From positions 126,507,498 through 126,571,497 of the forward strand of contig JAYESD010000008.1 of the NCBI GenBank assembly GCA_036927565.1: a DNA stretch of 64,000 nucleotides, in the 5' to 3' direction. Each line of letters begins with the position of its first letter. The first letter of the stretch is position 1. The notes beneath the pieces are model-generated. The model did no database searches. It saw nothing but the letters and a program-made list of their open reading frames with translations, and had not been told where the DNA came from. Positions 1 through 8,768 of the stretch are shown here, piece after piece. The stretch comes from Tuctoria greenei. Lineage: Eukaryota; Streptophyta; Magnoliopsida; Poales; Poaceae. The translations under genes and the position numbers were made by a program.

Positions 1-384
1 AGAAAATGTTTATGCCCAACATGTATAACACATTCATGAGTCTAAATTAAATTCGAACCAACGGGATAATTTTATTTAGATGATTTAATGTGTTTATGAC
101 GTTTTATCATATTAAGCATCAATAATGTTGATAATTACCTAATGTTTATGATGGATGCTTAATATGATAATGATGACTCCAAAATTAATTTGACCAACAT
201 TTATTTAATTTTTGAGTCATGCTCACGTTTGAATTATGTTTAGCAATTTTATGTTATTTTCTACCCAACGGTGATGTAACATAGAATTGTGTTATTATTA
301 TTTTTCCATTGCATGTTTATTTACTTACAAACATAAATTTATTTTCATGCAATTTTCTGATATTCATATTTTTATTATGTATTA
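1..384. other. AT-rich leader or flank upstream of Copia fragment A
   Basis: This stretch is strongly AT-rich and has no convincing open frame. It lies directly upstream of the gag start of Copia fragment A, so it may be untranslated leader or LTR remnant. I could not find a TG...CA LTR boundary or a primer-binding site in it. The only clear structure is the inverted repeat at 104-170, listed separately. Confidence 0.4.
104..170. repeat. 17-bp perfect inverted repeat with 33-nt loop
   Basis: Positions 104-120 (TTATCATATTAAGCATC) are the exact reverse complement of 154-170, separated by 33 bases. It could fold as a hairpin. Its AT-rich make-up fits a small MITE remnant or a structured leader. 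No flanking duplication was recognised. Confidence 0.7.
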
Positions 385-1009
385 ATGACAACCACCGTGA
401 CGCCGTTTCAATATGAAAATATCGAACAACTTACGGGCAGTAACTTCCCTCGTTGAAAGACTTGCGTTGAGGTATCCTTGGAGTTTAATCAGATGGATTA
501 TGCCTTAAGGGAAGCTAAGCCAACGGCACCCGCTCCAGGTGTCGAAGGGTATGACGACCTCAAAAAGACTTATGAGGCTAAGTTGGAGAAATGGAAGAAT
601 TCCAACCATGTGACCCTCCTTGTTATAAATGCCTCAATACCTCTGGATACTGTAGGTGACCTTCCAAAGAAAGACACTGCCAAAGAATTTCTCGCGGCGG
701 TGGAAGAGCAATTCAAAGGCTCCGAAAAGATTTATGCTCATGAGCTTTTTGCGAAGATTCGTGAGAAATAAAATATGAATGGGAATGTGAGGAGGCACAT
801 ATTAAGGAAGGTGAATACATCTTCAAAGCTTAAGTCTTTGAACTGTGAATTAAGTGAGAAACTTCTCATTATTATGATCCTGGAATCTCATCCTAGTGAG
901 TTTGATCAATTCAAGATCAATTACAACTCACTAAAGGAAAAGTGGACTCTTGCTGAGATGACTCCGAGAGTTGTTCAGCAAGAGGAAAGAATAATGAAAC
1001 TTACTCAGG
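385..1009 (+). pseudogene. Copia A gag, N-terminal and middle part (broken)
   Basis: Capsid-like Gag of a Copia element. I place the start at the ATG at 385, which opens a frame continuous with 478-771 apart from a TGA at 454-456, at a place where Copia gags usually have tryptophan. The product carries the usual Copia gag features: a motif like NFPRW near the start, the pattern WxxSN near residue 70, and AKEFLxxVEEQF near residue 100. A stop at 769-771 and a frame change lead into 775-1009, which reads LSEKLLIIMILESHPSEFD and ends near QEERIMKLTQ. The coding sequence stops exactly at the CACTA insertion (TSD AGG at 1007-1009) and resumes in frame at 6016, so one gag was split by the DNA transposon. 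Confidence 0.85.
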
Positions 1010-1023
1010 CACTACGCAAGAAA
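1010..1023 (+). repeat. CACTA left terminal inverted repeat
   Basis: CACTACGCAAGAAA, the expected CACTA terminus, preceded by the AGG target duplication. It pairs with 5999-6012 with a single C/T difference. Confidence 0.92.
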
Positions 1024-1460
1024 AGCTCATCCGAGACATGCCCGGACGAAGAAAGGAGACGAACAAATTATGTGTCTTTGTCATCGCGTCTCGCATTACG
1101 TTGTCATCAGAGATGTGCGGCAAGCGCGTCGCCGATCAGCCAAAGCTCGAGACATGCTCAAAGGTAGTGCATCTCCTTTCTTTAAGTCATAACAGACGAT
1201 CTTTACGATGTCATTGGAGACGTGATTTTTGTGCATTGCCCATCAGCATACATGCAAGACAAGCACTAACATAGTGCGTCATAATTTTATTGGCTTATTC
1301 AAGATACTCTTTATTGAAGCGCATCACAGATTTGTTTACAGATCTGAGACGGGTTTTAAGGGAGCTTGTCTCCTTTATTTAGGTAATATGAGACGTTTTG
1401 TGTTACAGCTCATCACAGATTGTTTACAGGTAGGGTCTCCTATTAGGTGTCTTCCAACCC
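1024..1460. repeat. CACTA left subterminal repeat region
   Basis: Contains degenerate repeats built on (G)AGACG and GCGTCTC, for example GGAGACGAAC at 1053, CATCGCGTCTCGC near 1083, GGAGACGTGATTTTTGTGC near 1215 and GAGACGGGTTTTAAGG near 1345. In CACTA elements such subterminal motifs bind the TNPA-like protein. The small frames here have no recognisable product. Confidence 0.6.
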
Positions 1461-2368
1461 TGATTATCCTGGTTGCCGGCTGCATCCTAGAGCTAGCCAA
1501 GATTTGGCAACCGCATTGCCAGTGTCAGCAACATACACAAACATGAACATATGTATAGCCAAAAAGATCAAACTTTAAATTTTATTGACCAAACAAATAC
1601 ACTGTTCATCCTGATTACAAAGTAACTAACTGCACAAATCATAACTTTTATCATCTAATCCTGTATACCATAATGAAAATTCTCCCGATCAATGGCTTCA
1701 TTAACGATGAGTCTTCATATCACTCTCTGATGACAGGGTCGAAACGGTGGCATGCTCCGGGGACAGGGGACGAGGTGGCAACGTGCTCCGGGATGAGCTG
1801 GCGAAGGCGCCGGAGCGGCAGTTCCACAACTCTTTCATGACAGCAGGCCGACGTGCTCTGGGGATAGGGGGAACATTTCAACTTATGTGAAGGCAGCGAC
1901 ATGCTCATACCGATTATCGAAGTTGAGGAGGCGGCGTGCTCCGGAGACAGGGGACGAGGCGGCCTGCTCCAGCTTGCTCAACTCTCTGATGACGAAGGTC
2001 GGGGTCGATGGTGGGGTCGGAGTTGACGGTGGCAGCGCGACAATGATGAATAGCGAGTTGAGGAAGAGGGACCGCGGCGCCATGCTTAGGAGCTGCGGTT
2101 TCTAGGTCGAGAGAGCGTGCGAGAGCTAAAAATTTTCACCAAGTGTTGAGAGAGAGCGCGCGAGAGATAAAAATTACCAAAACTCGGAGTTGGTCCTCCC
2201 TAACACGTGTCTCTCATTTCAGTGTCTCCTTTTGGTCGAGAGAGCATGAGTAAGTTTTGCACAAAAATTTTTGCTAGAGAGGGCGTGAGAGCTAAAAATT
2301 AGGTCAAAATTCATAGACGTTCATATGTAATGTACGTCTCGCATTATTTTTTGGCCGAACGGGCCAGC
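1461..2368. other. CACTA internal non-coding or captured sequence
   Basis: No gene recognised. From about 1730 to 2050 there is a GC-rich tract with repeated phrases such as TGCTCCGGGGACAGGGGACGAGG, seen twice with variation, open in short frames on both strands. From 2105 to 2300 there are repeated GAGAGAGCGYGCGAGAG(C/A)TAAAAATT phrases. It could be decayed captured host sequence. Confidence 0.35.
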
Positions 2369-2414
2369 CGCATGTGAAAGTTGTTGTTCCCGCGAAAAAC
2401 AGCTTTCACATGCG
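2369..2414. repeat. 16-bp hairpin inside the CACTA element
   Basis: The arm CGCATGTGAAAGTTGT (2369-2384) pairs with ACAGCTTTCACATGCG (2399-2414) with one mismatch around a 14-nt loop. The first 12 pairs are perfect. It sits just before a cluster of GACGCGC-type motifs. Confidence 0.7.
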
Positions 2415-4080
2415 TACTTGTCTATCCGGAAACTGTGTGCAATGACTTATATGATCGTTGCAGCGCGCTCAGATTTCCGAGGTGGGACAATAGATCTTTG
2501 GCATGAATCGGAGACGCGCTCAGGTAAGGTGCGTCTCCCTTTTGCTGGATCTCAGAAGTCGGAACGCGCACTTTTAAAGTGCATCTCTCATGCACTCATC
2601 TCCCTATTGCCACTCGCACGACACTGTAAGCGTCTGTTGCCACTCGCACGTTATCGTGAGCGTCCGTTGCAGGGATACACAAATGCAAGGACATTACAAT
2701 TAAGGGATATAATTGGAATTTAGGGATAAACAAATGCAATGACAATGCAATTCTGAGATAATTTGCAGCTCAATTAACTTCATAGTTCACACACATTGCG
2801 TACCCTCTAAACTAATTTCAAATCTAAACTTATTCCTATAGCTCCCATCAATCAATTTAAACTATACTGTCCAGCTTGCTCCAGAACACGTCTCTTATAT
2901 TCCCCTCGATCATGAAAATATGGACATTCTTTAAATTAACAAATGTAAAACGAGGAATGAATAATATACGTTGGTCACTGACACAAATTTCTAACCTTGA
3001 TAAGTAGATTATAGCAATCATTTTCAACATCGGGCGCATTTGTCACATGAAGCAAACACTAAACTTCAAGTAGTATAATTTTAATTGTAAAACCAGTCCA
3101 CCACCCCTACGAAATATCAATTTAAGCAACATAAGAAACCAGTTCAAATAAGTTCGGCAACAATTACTAATTACATGAGCAAAATAAGTGTATCTTACAG
3201 TCTCTTGATCAAGAATCCCAATGCAGAGTGCTCCAGAGCGATGGACATTTGGGTGGAAGAAACCACGTGGAAAGACTCATCTTGGAGGCACCAATAGATA
3301 GTCCTCCGAGAAGGAGATTGTCAGGGGGTAGTAATCACCTTCCCAGTGAGTCTATAAAGGAAATTCATTAATAAGAGGGCGATAGTTATACTCATATGAT
3401 TGTGCTTGTTCTTCATGACTTACCCCTTCTTTACCGAGGATGATGTACTGTCACTTAGATAAATCTCCCGATTCAGGCTTCGTAGAGAAACCCTACGCAG
3501 AGAAATTGAAAATACCAAAAACAAATGAGACAGAAAAACAAAACTACAGTTAAGTTCATCAGTCCATTGCAGAGCTACATATATACAACCATGCGACTGA
3601 TATGCCATATGTACATACATGGGGATATTTCTTGTGCCACGCCAAGCGCTCCTCCTTCGGTCGGCTATGTGGCAAGCCGATATCTAACCCAACCATGAAC
3701 ATTGATGACGACGACGATGGTGGCGATGGTGACAGAGGCGGCGGTCGCACTGGAGTTGGTCGATTACTAAAGGAGCGTTGGTCTTAGTAAAGGAGCACCG
3801 ATGGCGAAGAGACGAGCGAGATAAACGCGAGACGAGCGAGACTATAGCGAGATGCGCGAGAGACTAAAGCGAGGCACACACTATATTAAAGTGTGTCTTC
3901 CATTGTTGAATGAGAGATGCGCGGCGCGAGGACTGCGGAGAACTTAATTTCAGCAATGGTGGTGCAGAGGTGCGTGCGACCGGCGTGCACGACCTTTCGT
4001 TTCCCCGAGGCGGTATGGATGCGTCCCATCGTTCCATCAATGCACGAGAAACCAACCGCTCCATCGGCGACTCCGCACAG
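2415..4080. other. CACTA internal region with inverted GACGCGC motifs; possible captured fragments
   Basis: Inverted motif pairs occur around 2512-2590 (GAGACGCGCTC ... GTGCGTCTCCC ... GCGCACTTTTAAAGTGCATCTC) and 3820-3900. Between 2700 and 3800 there is AT-rich sequence and short open frames on both strands with no recognisable product. A phrase at 3415-3425 reads as a 5' splice site on the minus strand (GGGGTAAGT), so captured exon or intron pieces are possible. No gene is supported. Confidence 0.35.
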
Positions 4081-4084
4081 ACCT

Positions 4085-4092
4085 TATATAAG
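4085..4092 (+). promoter_or_regulatory. TATA box of small gene copy 1
   Basis: TATATAAG lies 97 bp before the ATG at 4182, in the phrase AGACCTTATATAAGACGCGCC. The same arrangement, AGATCTTATATAAGGCGCC, precedes copy 2 at 5096, so the promoter was duplicated along with the coding region. Confidence 0.7.
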
Positions 4093-4181
4093 ACGCGCCA
4101 TAACCCGTTAGTTTTCCACAATTGCATCGCTCATCCGTTTCTTCTTCGTCGTCTTCTCTGCGCCGACGACCCACCACCACT

Positions 4182-4591
4182 ATGGCCAACGTTCCACCTC
4201 CAAGCCTGCTGAGGGAGCCACCGTGCAAGAAACTGTGTTTCACCTCCCCCGAGAGGTTCAAAACCGAGCAGCGCCTCCTTATGGCGCAAGAGGCGTACAA
4301 CAATACATCTTGCACCATGAGTTCCTTGGGTTTGGGTACCCTTCCACAGTTTCTGGAATGCGTACCCTCGACCACTACCTCTACGCCCTCATGGGGGTTG
4401 CCAATTGTCTCAACATTCTGTTCAAGACGAAGACCCAGGTGCTCGGCACCAAGGGTCGTAGAGATCTGGTGGCAGCGACGGAGAGCAACCATGGTCTCGG
4501 GGTTGCACCGCCGGTGCAGCCGGAGCAATTAGCGCAGCCGGCCCAGGCTCCTGTTGCACCAGCGCCGAAATCACCGCCGAAGGAGGAGTAG
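4182..4591 (+). pseudogene. Small unknown gene in CACTA element, copy 1 (frameshifted)
   Basis: I do not recognise the family. The start at 4182 (MANVPPPSLLREPPCKK) matches the start of copy 2. After about 27 residues the reading continues in a different frame: the stretch ending at 4591 (QVLGTKGRRDLVAATESNHG, then a Pro/Ala-rich tail ending PPKEE) aligns with the C-terminal half of copy 2. So there is a net frameshift in the middle (about 4260-4420), where the two copies also diverge most. The 3' flank has a T-rich trailer with AATAAA at 4699-4704, matching the trailer of copy 2. Copies 1 and 2 form a head-to-tail duplication of a unit of roughly 1 kb. Confidence 0.65.
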
Positions 4592-5095
4592 GAGGAGTAG
4601 TAGTAGGATTGAGTTTTTCTTTGTTGTTTTTAGTTGATGTTTTTCTTTTCTTGTGTCTTGTACTTTTTTCGTGTGTTTTGAAATATATTGTGTTAATGAA
4701 TAAAATTTATCTATGTACAACTGTATGTTCCACTGTTGTGAATGAATATTTTCTTGTGTGTTCAACTGTGTGAATGAATGGATGTGTGGTGTGTTCATTG
4801 TGTGGATAGTGAACTGTGTGAAAGCAATTGCAAACATGAAAGATTTTGATTATTTTCTGGACAAGTGAATGATTTAGTTATCCAATGAATGTGCTCTAAG
4901 TTCCGTGATTTGTGATATCAACAGTGAACCAAAGCAAAATAGAGAAAATCACAAAGCTAAAGGAGACGTGGGTAATAGGAGTCGCGCTTTTCATAAGAGC
5001 GCGGCTCCCTTTTAGGAGAGGTGAGGGAGACGTCGAGCATAGACGACGCACTTTGGTGATAAGCGCGTCTCTATTTTGCGTCTCTACACAGATCT
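4592..5095 (+). other. 3' flank of copy 1 and duplicated 5' flank of copy 2
   Basis: From 4592 to about 4850 lies a T/G-rich trailer (TTTTTCTTTGTTGTTTTTAGTTGATG and similar) resembling 5540-5700 after copy 2, with a polyadenylation-like AATAAA at 4699-4704. From 4960 to 5095 are CACTA motifs in inverted pairs: GTCGCGCTTTTCATAAGAGCGCGGC, and GACGCACTTTGGTGATAAGCGCGTC. These can form hairpins directly upstream of the copy 2 TATA box. Confidence 0.5.
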
Positions 5096-5103
5096 TATAT
5101 AAG
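5096..5103 (+). promoter_or_regulatory. TATA box of small gene copy 2
   Basis: TATATAAG lies 64 bp before the ATG at 5160. Hairpin-forming GACGCACTT...AAGCGCGTC motifs sit just upstream, so the putative TNPA-binding repeats overlap the promoter. Confidence 0.7.
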
Positions 5104-5159
5104 GCGCCATCAGTCTCTCCTCTTCTCTTTGTTTGTCTTCTCCGTGCAGACAACCCACC

Positions 5160-5537
5160 ATGGCCAAAATTCTGCCGCCAAGCCCGCCGAGGGAGCCACC
5201 CTGCAAGAAAAAGTGTTGCCGCTTCCCCGAGAGGCTCAACGACGAGCTGCTCGAGACGCTGTTCAACAGGATGTTCGACCGATTCCAGAGGCTGCTCGAG
5301 ACGATGGCTAAGGTGCTCGGCGCTGAGGGTCGCAATATCCTGATGGCGGCAATGGCGAGGAACCACGGTCACGAGGTTGCACTGCCGGATCTGGACCAAC
5401 CGGAGCAACCGGCAGAGCAGCCGGCCAAGGCTCCTATTGCACCGGCACCGGATGGCCGCCGGAGGAGGAGGAGAAGGAGGAGGAGGAGGAGGAGGAGTAG
5501 GAGGAAGAGGAGGAGGGGGAGGAGGAGTAGAATTTAG
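5160..5537 (+). CDS. Small unknown Arg-tailed protein in CACTA element, copy 2
   Basis: An open frame of 125 codons starting MAKILPPSPPREPPCKKK, chosen because this ATG is shared with copy 1 and lies just downstream of a TATA box. Residues about 25-60 are predicted helical and amphipathic (motif LFNRMFDRFQRLLETM), followed by a conserved stretch (KVLGAEGRNILMAAMARNHG) and a Pro/Glu/Ala linker. The last 25 or so residues are almost all arginine, read from a GGA/AGG tract starting near 5460. One frame over, the same tract reads PPEEEEK plus a run of Glu and a TAG, like the PPKEE end of copy 1, so the Arg tail is probably a recent frameshift. Family and function unknown. Expression is possible given the TATA box and trailer. 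Confidence 0.5.
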   Translation: MAKILPPSPPREPPCKKKCCRFPERLNDELLETLFNRMFDRFQRLLETMAKVLGAEGRNILMAAMARNHGHEVALPDLDQPEQPAEQPAKAPIAPAPDGRRRRRRRRRRRRRSRRKRRRGRRSRI

Positions 5538-5998
5538 GTTTTCTTTTGTTGTTTTCAGTTGATGTTGTTTTTTCTTTTCTTGTGTCTTATACTTTTTTCT
5601 TGTGTTCTGTAATATATAGTTAATGAATGCATGTGTTATCTGTGTTCATATGTGTGTGATTATCTTGTGTATTCAACTGTGAATGAATGAGTTTTATCAT
5701 TCAACGATGTGTTCATGTCTGTCTGTAACCGAAGACAAAGGAGACATGCTTTCTGTAACATCCGTCTCAATTCTCTCGCAAATAGGAGGCACACTTTGTC
5801 AGAAGCGCGTCTCCCATTTGTCAGAGAGGAGGGCACGTCGAGGATACCTAGTTAACTGAGATGGGCTGTATTGTAACTTGTCTCCTTGTAAGCTCAACTG
5901 AGCCATGTTAGATCCTCGCTGAAGCGGGCACGTCTCGCTTAACCATATCAGAGACGCACTCCATTGAGCGCGTCGTCCATCTTTGTCTCCTATTTAGG
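5538..5998. repeat. 3' trailer of copy 2 and right CACTA subterminal repeats
   Basis: 5538-5710 is a T/G-rich trailer matching that of copy 1. From about 5720 the subterminal motifs return: GGAGACATGC near 5740, GGAGGCACACTTTGTCAGAAGCGCGTCTCCC near 5787, GGGCACGTCTCGC near 5925 and GAGACGCACTCCATTGAGCGCGTC near 5951. They resemble those at the left end in both orientations. Confidence 0.6.
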
Positions 5999-6012
5999 TT
6001 TCTTACGTAGTG
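5999..6012 (-). repeat. CACTA right terminal inverted repeat
   Basis: TTTCTTACGTAGTG, the inverted match of the left end at 1010-1023, followed by the AGG target duplication at 6013-6015. Confidence 0.92.
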
Positions 6013-6960
6013 AGGATCAAGCTCATCATATTAATTCCTTCAAGAGGAAGAAGAATGGAATGGTCCTAGTCCTTCAAAGCCTCCAAAGATGCAATTTAAG
6101 AATCAGTCTCCTCAGAAAGGGAATGGTGCTAGCTCTTCTGCTGTGCCTAGTTCTTCTGCTGCGCCTAATGCTTCAGCTGCGCGTGGAGGTGCATGCCTCC
6201 ATTGTGGTAAACACTACAGAAAGGATTGTGCTGAATTTCTGAAGTGGCTTATGAAAAGAGGTAATGATGAAATTATGTTTATAGATGAACCATTTTATGT
6301 TGATTTTTCTAGAACTACATGGTGGATTGATTCAGGTGCAACTGTTCATGTTGCAAATTCCATGCAGGGACTCCAGACGACCCAAAAGTCGAGGCAAAGG
6401 GAAAGAAGCCTTAAACTCGCAAATGGAAAATAAGCGTACATTGAAGCTATGGGGTCTCTCACACTAAAGCTACACTCAGCACATCCGCTTCGATTGATAA
6501 TGTTCTTTATGTTCCCTCATTAAGTAGGAATCTTATTCCAGTGCATATTTAGATGATGACAATTATGAATGTTTATTTGGTAATGGACAGTGTACTTTGA
6601 TGCATTGTAATAAAAATGTTGGCCCCACCTTTAGACAAGGAAAATTATACATGTTATCTCTTCATGATTCTGTTATGCATGTGAATCACGCTTGTGATCT
6701 GGATGACGTGAACATGAAATGTGGCGTTGAAAAGAAATGGAAAGGCGTTAGTACATGTCGAAATTGTGGCACCATCCCTTTGCCACATTTCGAGGTGGAG
6801 AATCGAGCAATTAATTAAAAATGACATGCTCCTTCCATTATACTTTTTAGATGCCGATCAATGTATCGATTGCATTAAAGGAAATACGCAAAAACTATTA
6901 CGAAAGGAGCAATAAGAGCTTCAAAGCTCTTGGAACTTATTCACACTGACATATGCGAAT
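6013..6960 (+). pseudogene. Copia A: gag C-terminus, zinc knuckle, protease, pre-integrase (broken)
   Basis: Resumes the gag frame left at 1009. It encodes a basic stretch (SFKRKKN), a Ser/Ala-rich linker, and a degenerate zinc knuckle CLHCGKHYRKDC in which the histidine of the usual CX2CX4HX4C pattern is lost. Then comes the aspartic protease signature WWIDSGATVHVANSMQG near 6322-6370, with the DSG catalytic triad intact. After several frame changes the pre-integrase region appears around 6740-6960, with remnants of LWHxRLGH and CIDCIKG. Frameshifts at about 6430, 6540 and 6800 make it non-functional. Confidence 0.8.
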
Positions 6961-7890
6961 GTTAAATCTATAGATTCTTTTGATACATTCATAACATTTA
7001 TGGATGATTTTTCCCACTATGGATATATTTATCCCATACATGATCGATCGGAAGCTTTGGACAAATTTAAAGTCTTTAAAGCTGAAGTTGAGAATCAATT
7101 TAATGAAAATATCAAAGTAGTACGGTCTGATCGCGGGGGAGAATATTATAGAAGGCACTCTCCTTATGGGCAAATTCCAGGACCTTTTGCAAGGTACCTA
7201 GCTGAGAATGGAATTGTTGCTCAATACTCAATGCCTGGTGAACCTCAGCAGAACAATGTGGCTGACAAAGCAATCAGACACTTTATGGTGCAAAGCATGC
7301 TTAGTAACGCAAGTTTACCAGTAAGCTTATGGATGGAGGTTTTAAAGACAGCTGCATACGTATTAAATCTTGCTCCAACAAAGTCAGCACCGAACAAACC
7401 TTATGAGATGTGGACGGGACGGAAATCGAGCCTGAATTATTTACGTGTGTGGGGCTGTCGAGCAGAAGCTAACCTATTCAATCAATAACTTAAGGAATTA
7501 GACCCAAAAACAGTCAATTGTTTCTTTATTGGATATCCTCAACGAGAAAAGGGATATCACTTTTATTGCCCAAACCACATGACAAAGTTTGTGGAAACAA
7601 GGCAAAGCGGTATTTTTCGAAAATGAAATCATGGAAGTAACGAAAATAGATCTTGAGGAGAAACGGGTTTACGTTTTGTCCCCGTATATCCAAGAGTTCA
7701 TTTTTCCATTTAAAAACGTTGTCGTGACACATGATCCTCATCTCGTTCGTCATGAAAATGATGATAATGTCGCAATAAATGAAAATGAGGAATCGAACAA
7801 GGATCCAGAACCTGAAAATGATATTCCACCACCACCACATCCGCTGCGCAGTCACAATGTGAGCATAGAAATGCCATCCCAGATGACTAC
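6961..7890 (+). pseudogene. Copia A integrase core and downstream region (broken, truncated)
   Basis: The integrase core reads FMDDFSHYGYIYPIHDRSEA (near 6995), then VRSDRGGEYY (second catalytic Asp region, near 7120) and AQYSMPGEPQQNNVADKAIR. In the last, the usual GVAERxNRTL catalytic-Glu motif has decayed (NVADKAIRHF), so the DDE triad is broken. It continues TPYE-like NKPYEMWTGRKSSLNYLRVWGC and, after a stop at 7486-7488, the FFENEIMEVTKIDLEE region up to 7890. It ends exactly where Gypsy element B begins. RT and RNase H of A are not in the window. Confidence 0.85.
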
Positions 7891-8729
7891 TGTTGGTACC
7901 CTGCGTACCGGGTACCCCATGATACCGCAAGAAGTGTAAGGGAATTCCACCTGTCAAAGTTGAAGACCTCCATAGGCCCCACGTGTCAAAGGGCACTGGA
8001 CCCACCTCCTACATAGGGGAGCTCCAACACTGCCACGTGTAACACAAGAGTGGATCCAAACCCTTTATATTGGGGAGCTCCGCACTTGACACGTGTACAG
8101 TGACCCCAATCCTAACCCCTAGTAGAAGGAATCTCTGGTGCCTCCGCGTGTATAGCAGCTTCGGACCTACCTCCCTGCAAGGGAATGCTCCGGAGCCGCC
8201 ACATGTCAAGCCTCCGGACCTACTCCACCAACGAAAATACAGACGGATCTCCAACGGCATGAGTATTCAAAGGACTCTGATTGCTATAATTACAAGACCT
8301 AATTAAGTCCCATTAATGCTCAATTAATGGCGCACGATCAGAAGACCCTTAATACTGGTAACGCCACCATTAAGGCCCGTTATCACGTTACTGGGTTCTA
8401 AAACACACTTAATTGTGTATTAGGCAAGAATAACCGTCGGGGCCACATGTCGGGCCAGACAACCCATGTAACAGCCATCCCTTGGTCTATAAAGGGATGT
8501 GCTGCACGGTATGAAACAACCAAGCTCATACGCACACAAGCACAATCGAATTCCTAATACAACAACACACATCCCGTGGAGTAGGGTATTACGCTCAGGC
8601 GGTCCGAACCACGTAAATCATCTGTGTCACCTTCTTGTCTAAGATCTCCGCGCACCCAAACCGATACAAGAACCTGTACGGGCTACAATTCAATAGTACC
8701 GGGGGAAGTGTCATTCGTACGCTTCGAGA
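7891..8729 (+). repeat. 5' LTR of Gypsy B
   Basis: Starts TGTTGGTACCCTGCG and runs to about 8729, just before the primer-binding site. It aligns in reverse complement with the LTRs of E (33885-34745 and 46102-46955), sharing the phrases CGCTCAGGCGG(T/C)CCGAACCACGTAAAT and TTAATGGCGCACGATC. About 840 bp against 854-861 bp in E. The 3' end is decayed, so its last base is approximate. Confidence 0.8.
8488..8494 (+). promoter_or_regulatory. TATA box of the B 5' LTR
   Basis: TATAAAG in the phrase TTGGTCTATAAAGGGATG. The same position in the E LTRs reads TATAAAAGG on the minus strand (34149-34155, 46364-46370). It marks the U3/R region. Confidence 0.65.
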
Positions 8730-8731
8730 TT

Positions 8732-8749
8732 TGGCACACCAGGAAGGGG
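8732..8749 (+). other. Primer-binding site of Gypsy B
   Basis: TGGCACACCAGGAAGGGG directly follows the LTR and matches TGGCGCGCCAGGTAGGGG at the same place in E (minus strand, 46083-46100). It starts with TGG as expected for pairing with a tRNA CCA end. I cannot say with confidence which tRNA. Confidence 0.65.
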
Positions 8750-8768
8750 TGCCTGAGATCACAAGAAG

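Larger units (their letters stand above)
1010..6012. mobile_element. Non-autonomous CACTA (En/Spm-type) DNA transposon, 5,003 bp
   Basis: The ends are CACTACGCAAGAAA (1010-1023) and the inverted TTTCTTACGTAGTG (5999-6012), 13 of 14 matching. A 3-bp target duplication AGG flanks it (1007-1009 and 6013-6015). Removing the element and one AGG rejoins the Copia gag reading frame, which confirms both ends. The 5' CACTA end, 3-bp TSD and subterminal copies of a GAGACGCGCTT-like motif in both orientations are hallmarks of plant CACTA elements. No transposase (TNPD/TNPA-like) frame is present, so it would depend on an enzyme supplied in trans. It carries two tandem copies of a small gene (4182-4591 and 5160-5537). 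Confidence 0.92.
385..7890 (+). mobile_element. Copia LTR retrotransposon fragment A (oldest, degraded)
   Basis: A truncated Ty1/Copia element on the + strand: gag (385-1009), then after the CACTA insertion the rest of gag, protease, pre-integrase zinc region and integrase (6013-7890). The order PR-IN before RT defines Copia. The RT part is missing because Gypsy element B begins at 7891 within the region after the integrase core. No LTR of A is visible. Many stops and frameshifts mark it as the oldest layer of the nest. Confidence 0.85.

Noticed and set aside
1040..5990. A Mutator-like element ending at GGAGAC motifs
   Set aside because: I first saw weakly matching GGAGACRAA ends, but no 9-bp duplication. 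The CACTACG(C/T)AAGAAA ends a few bases outside, with AGG duplication and restored gag frame, explain the junction better.
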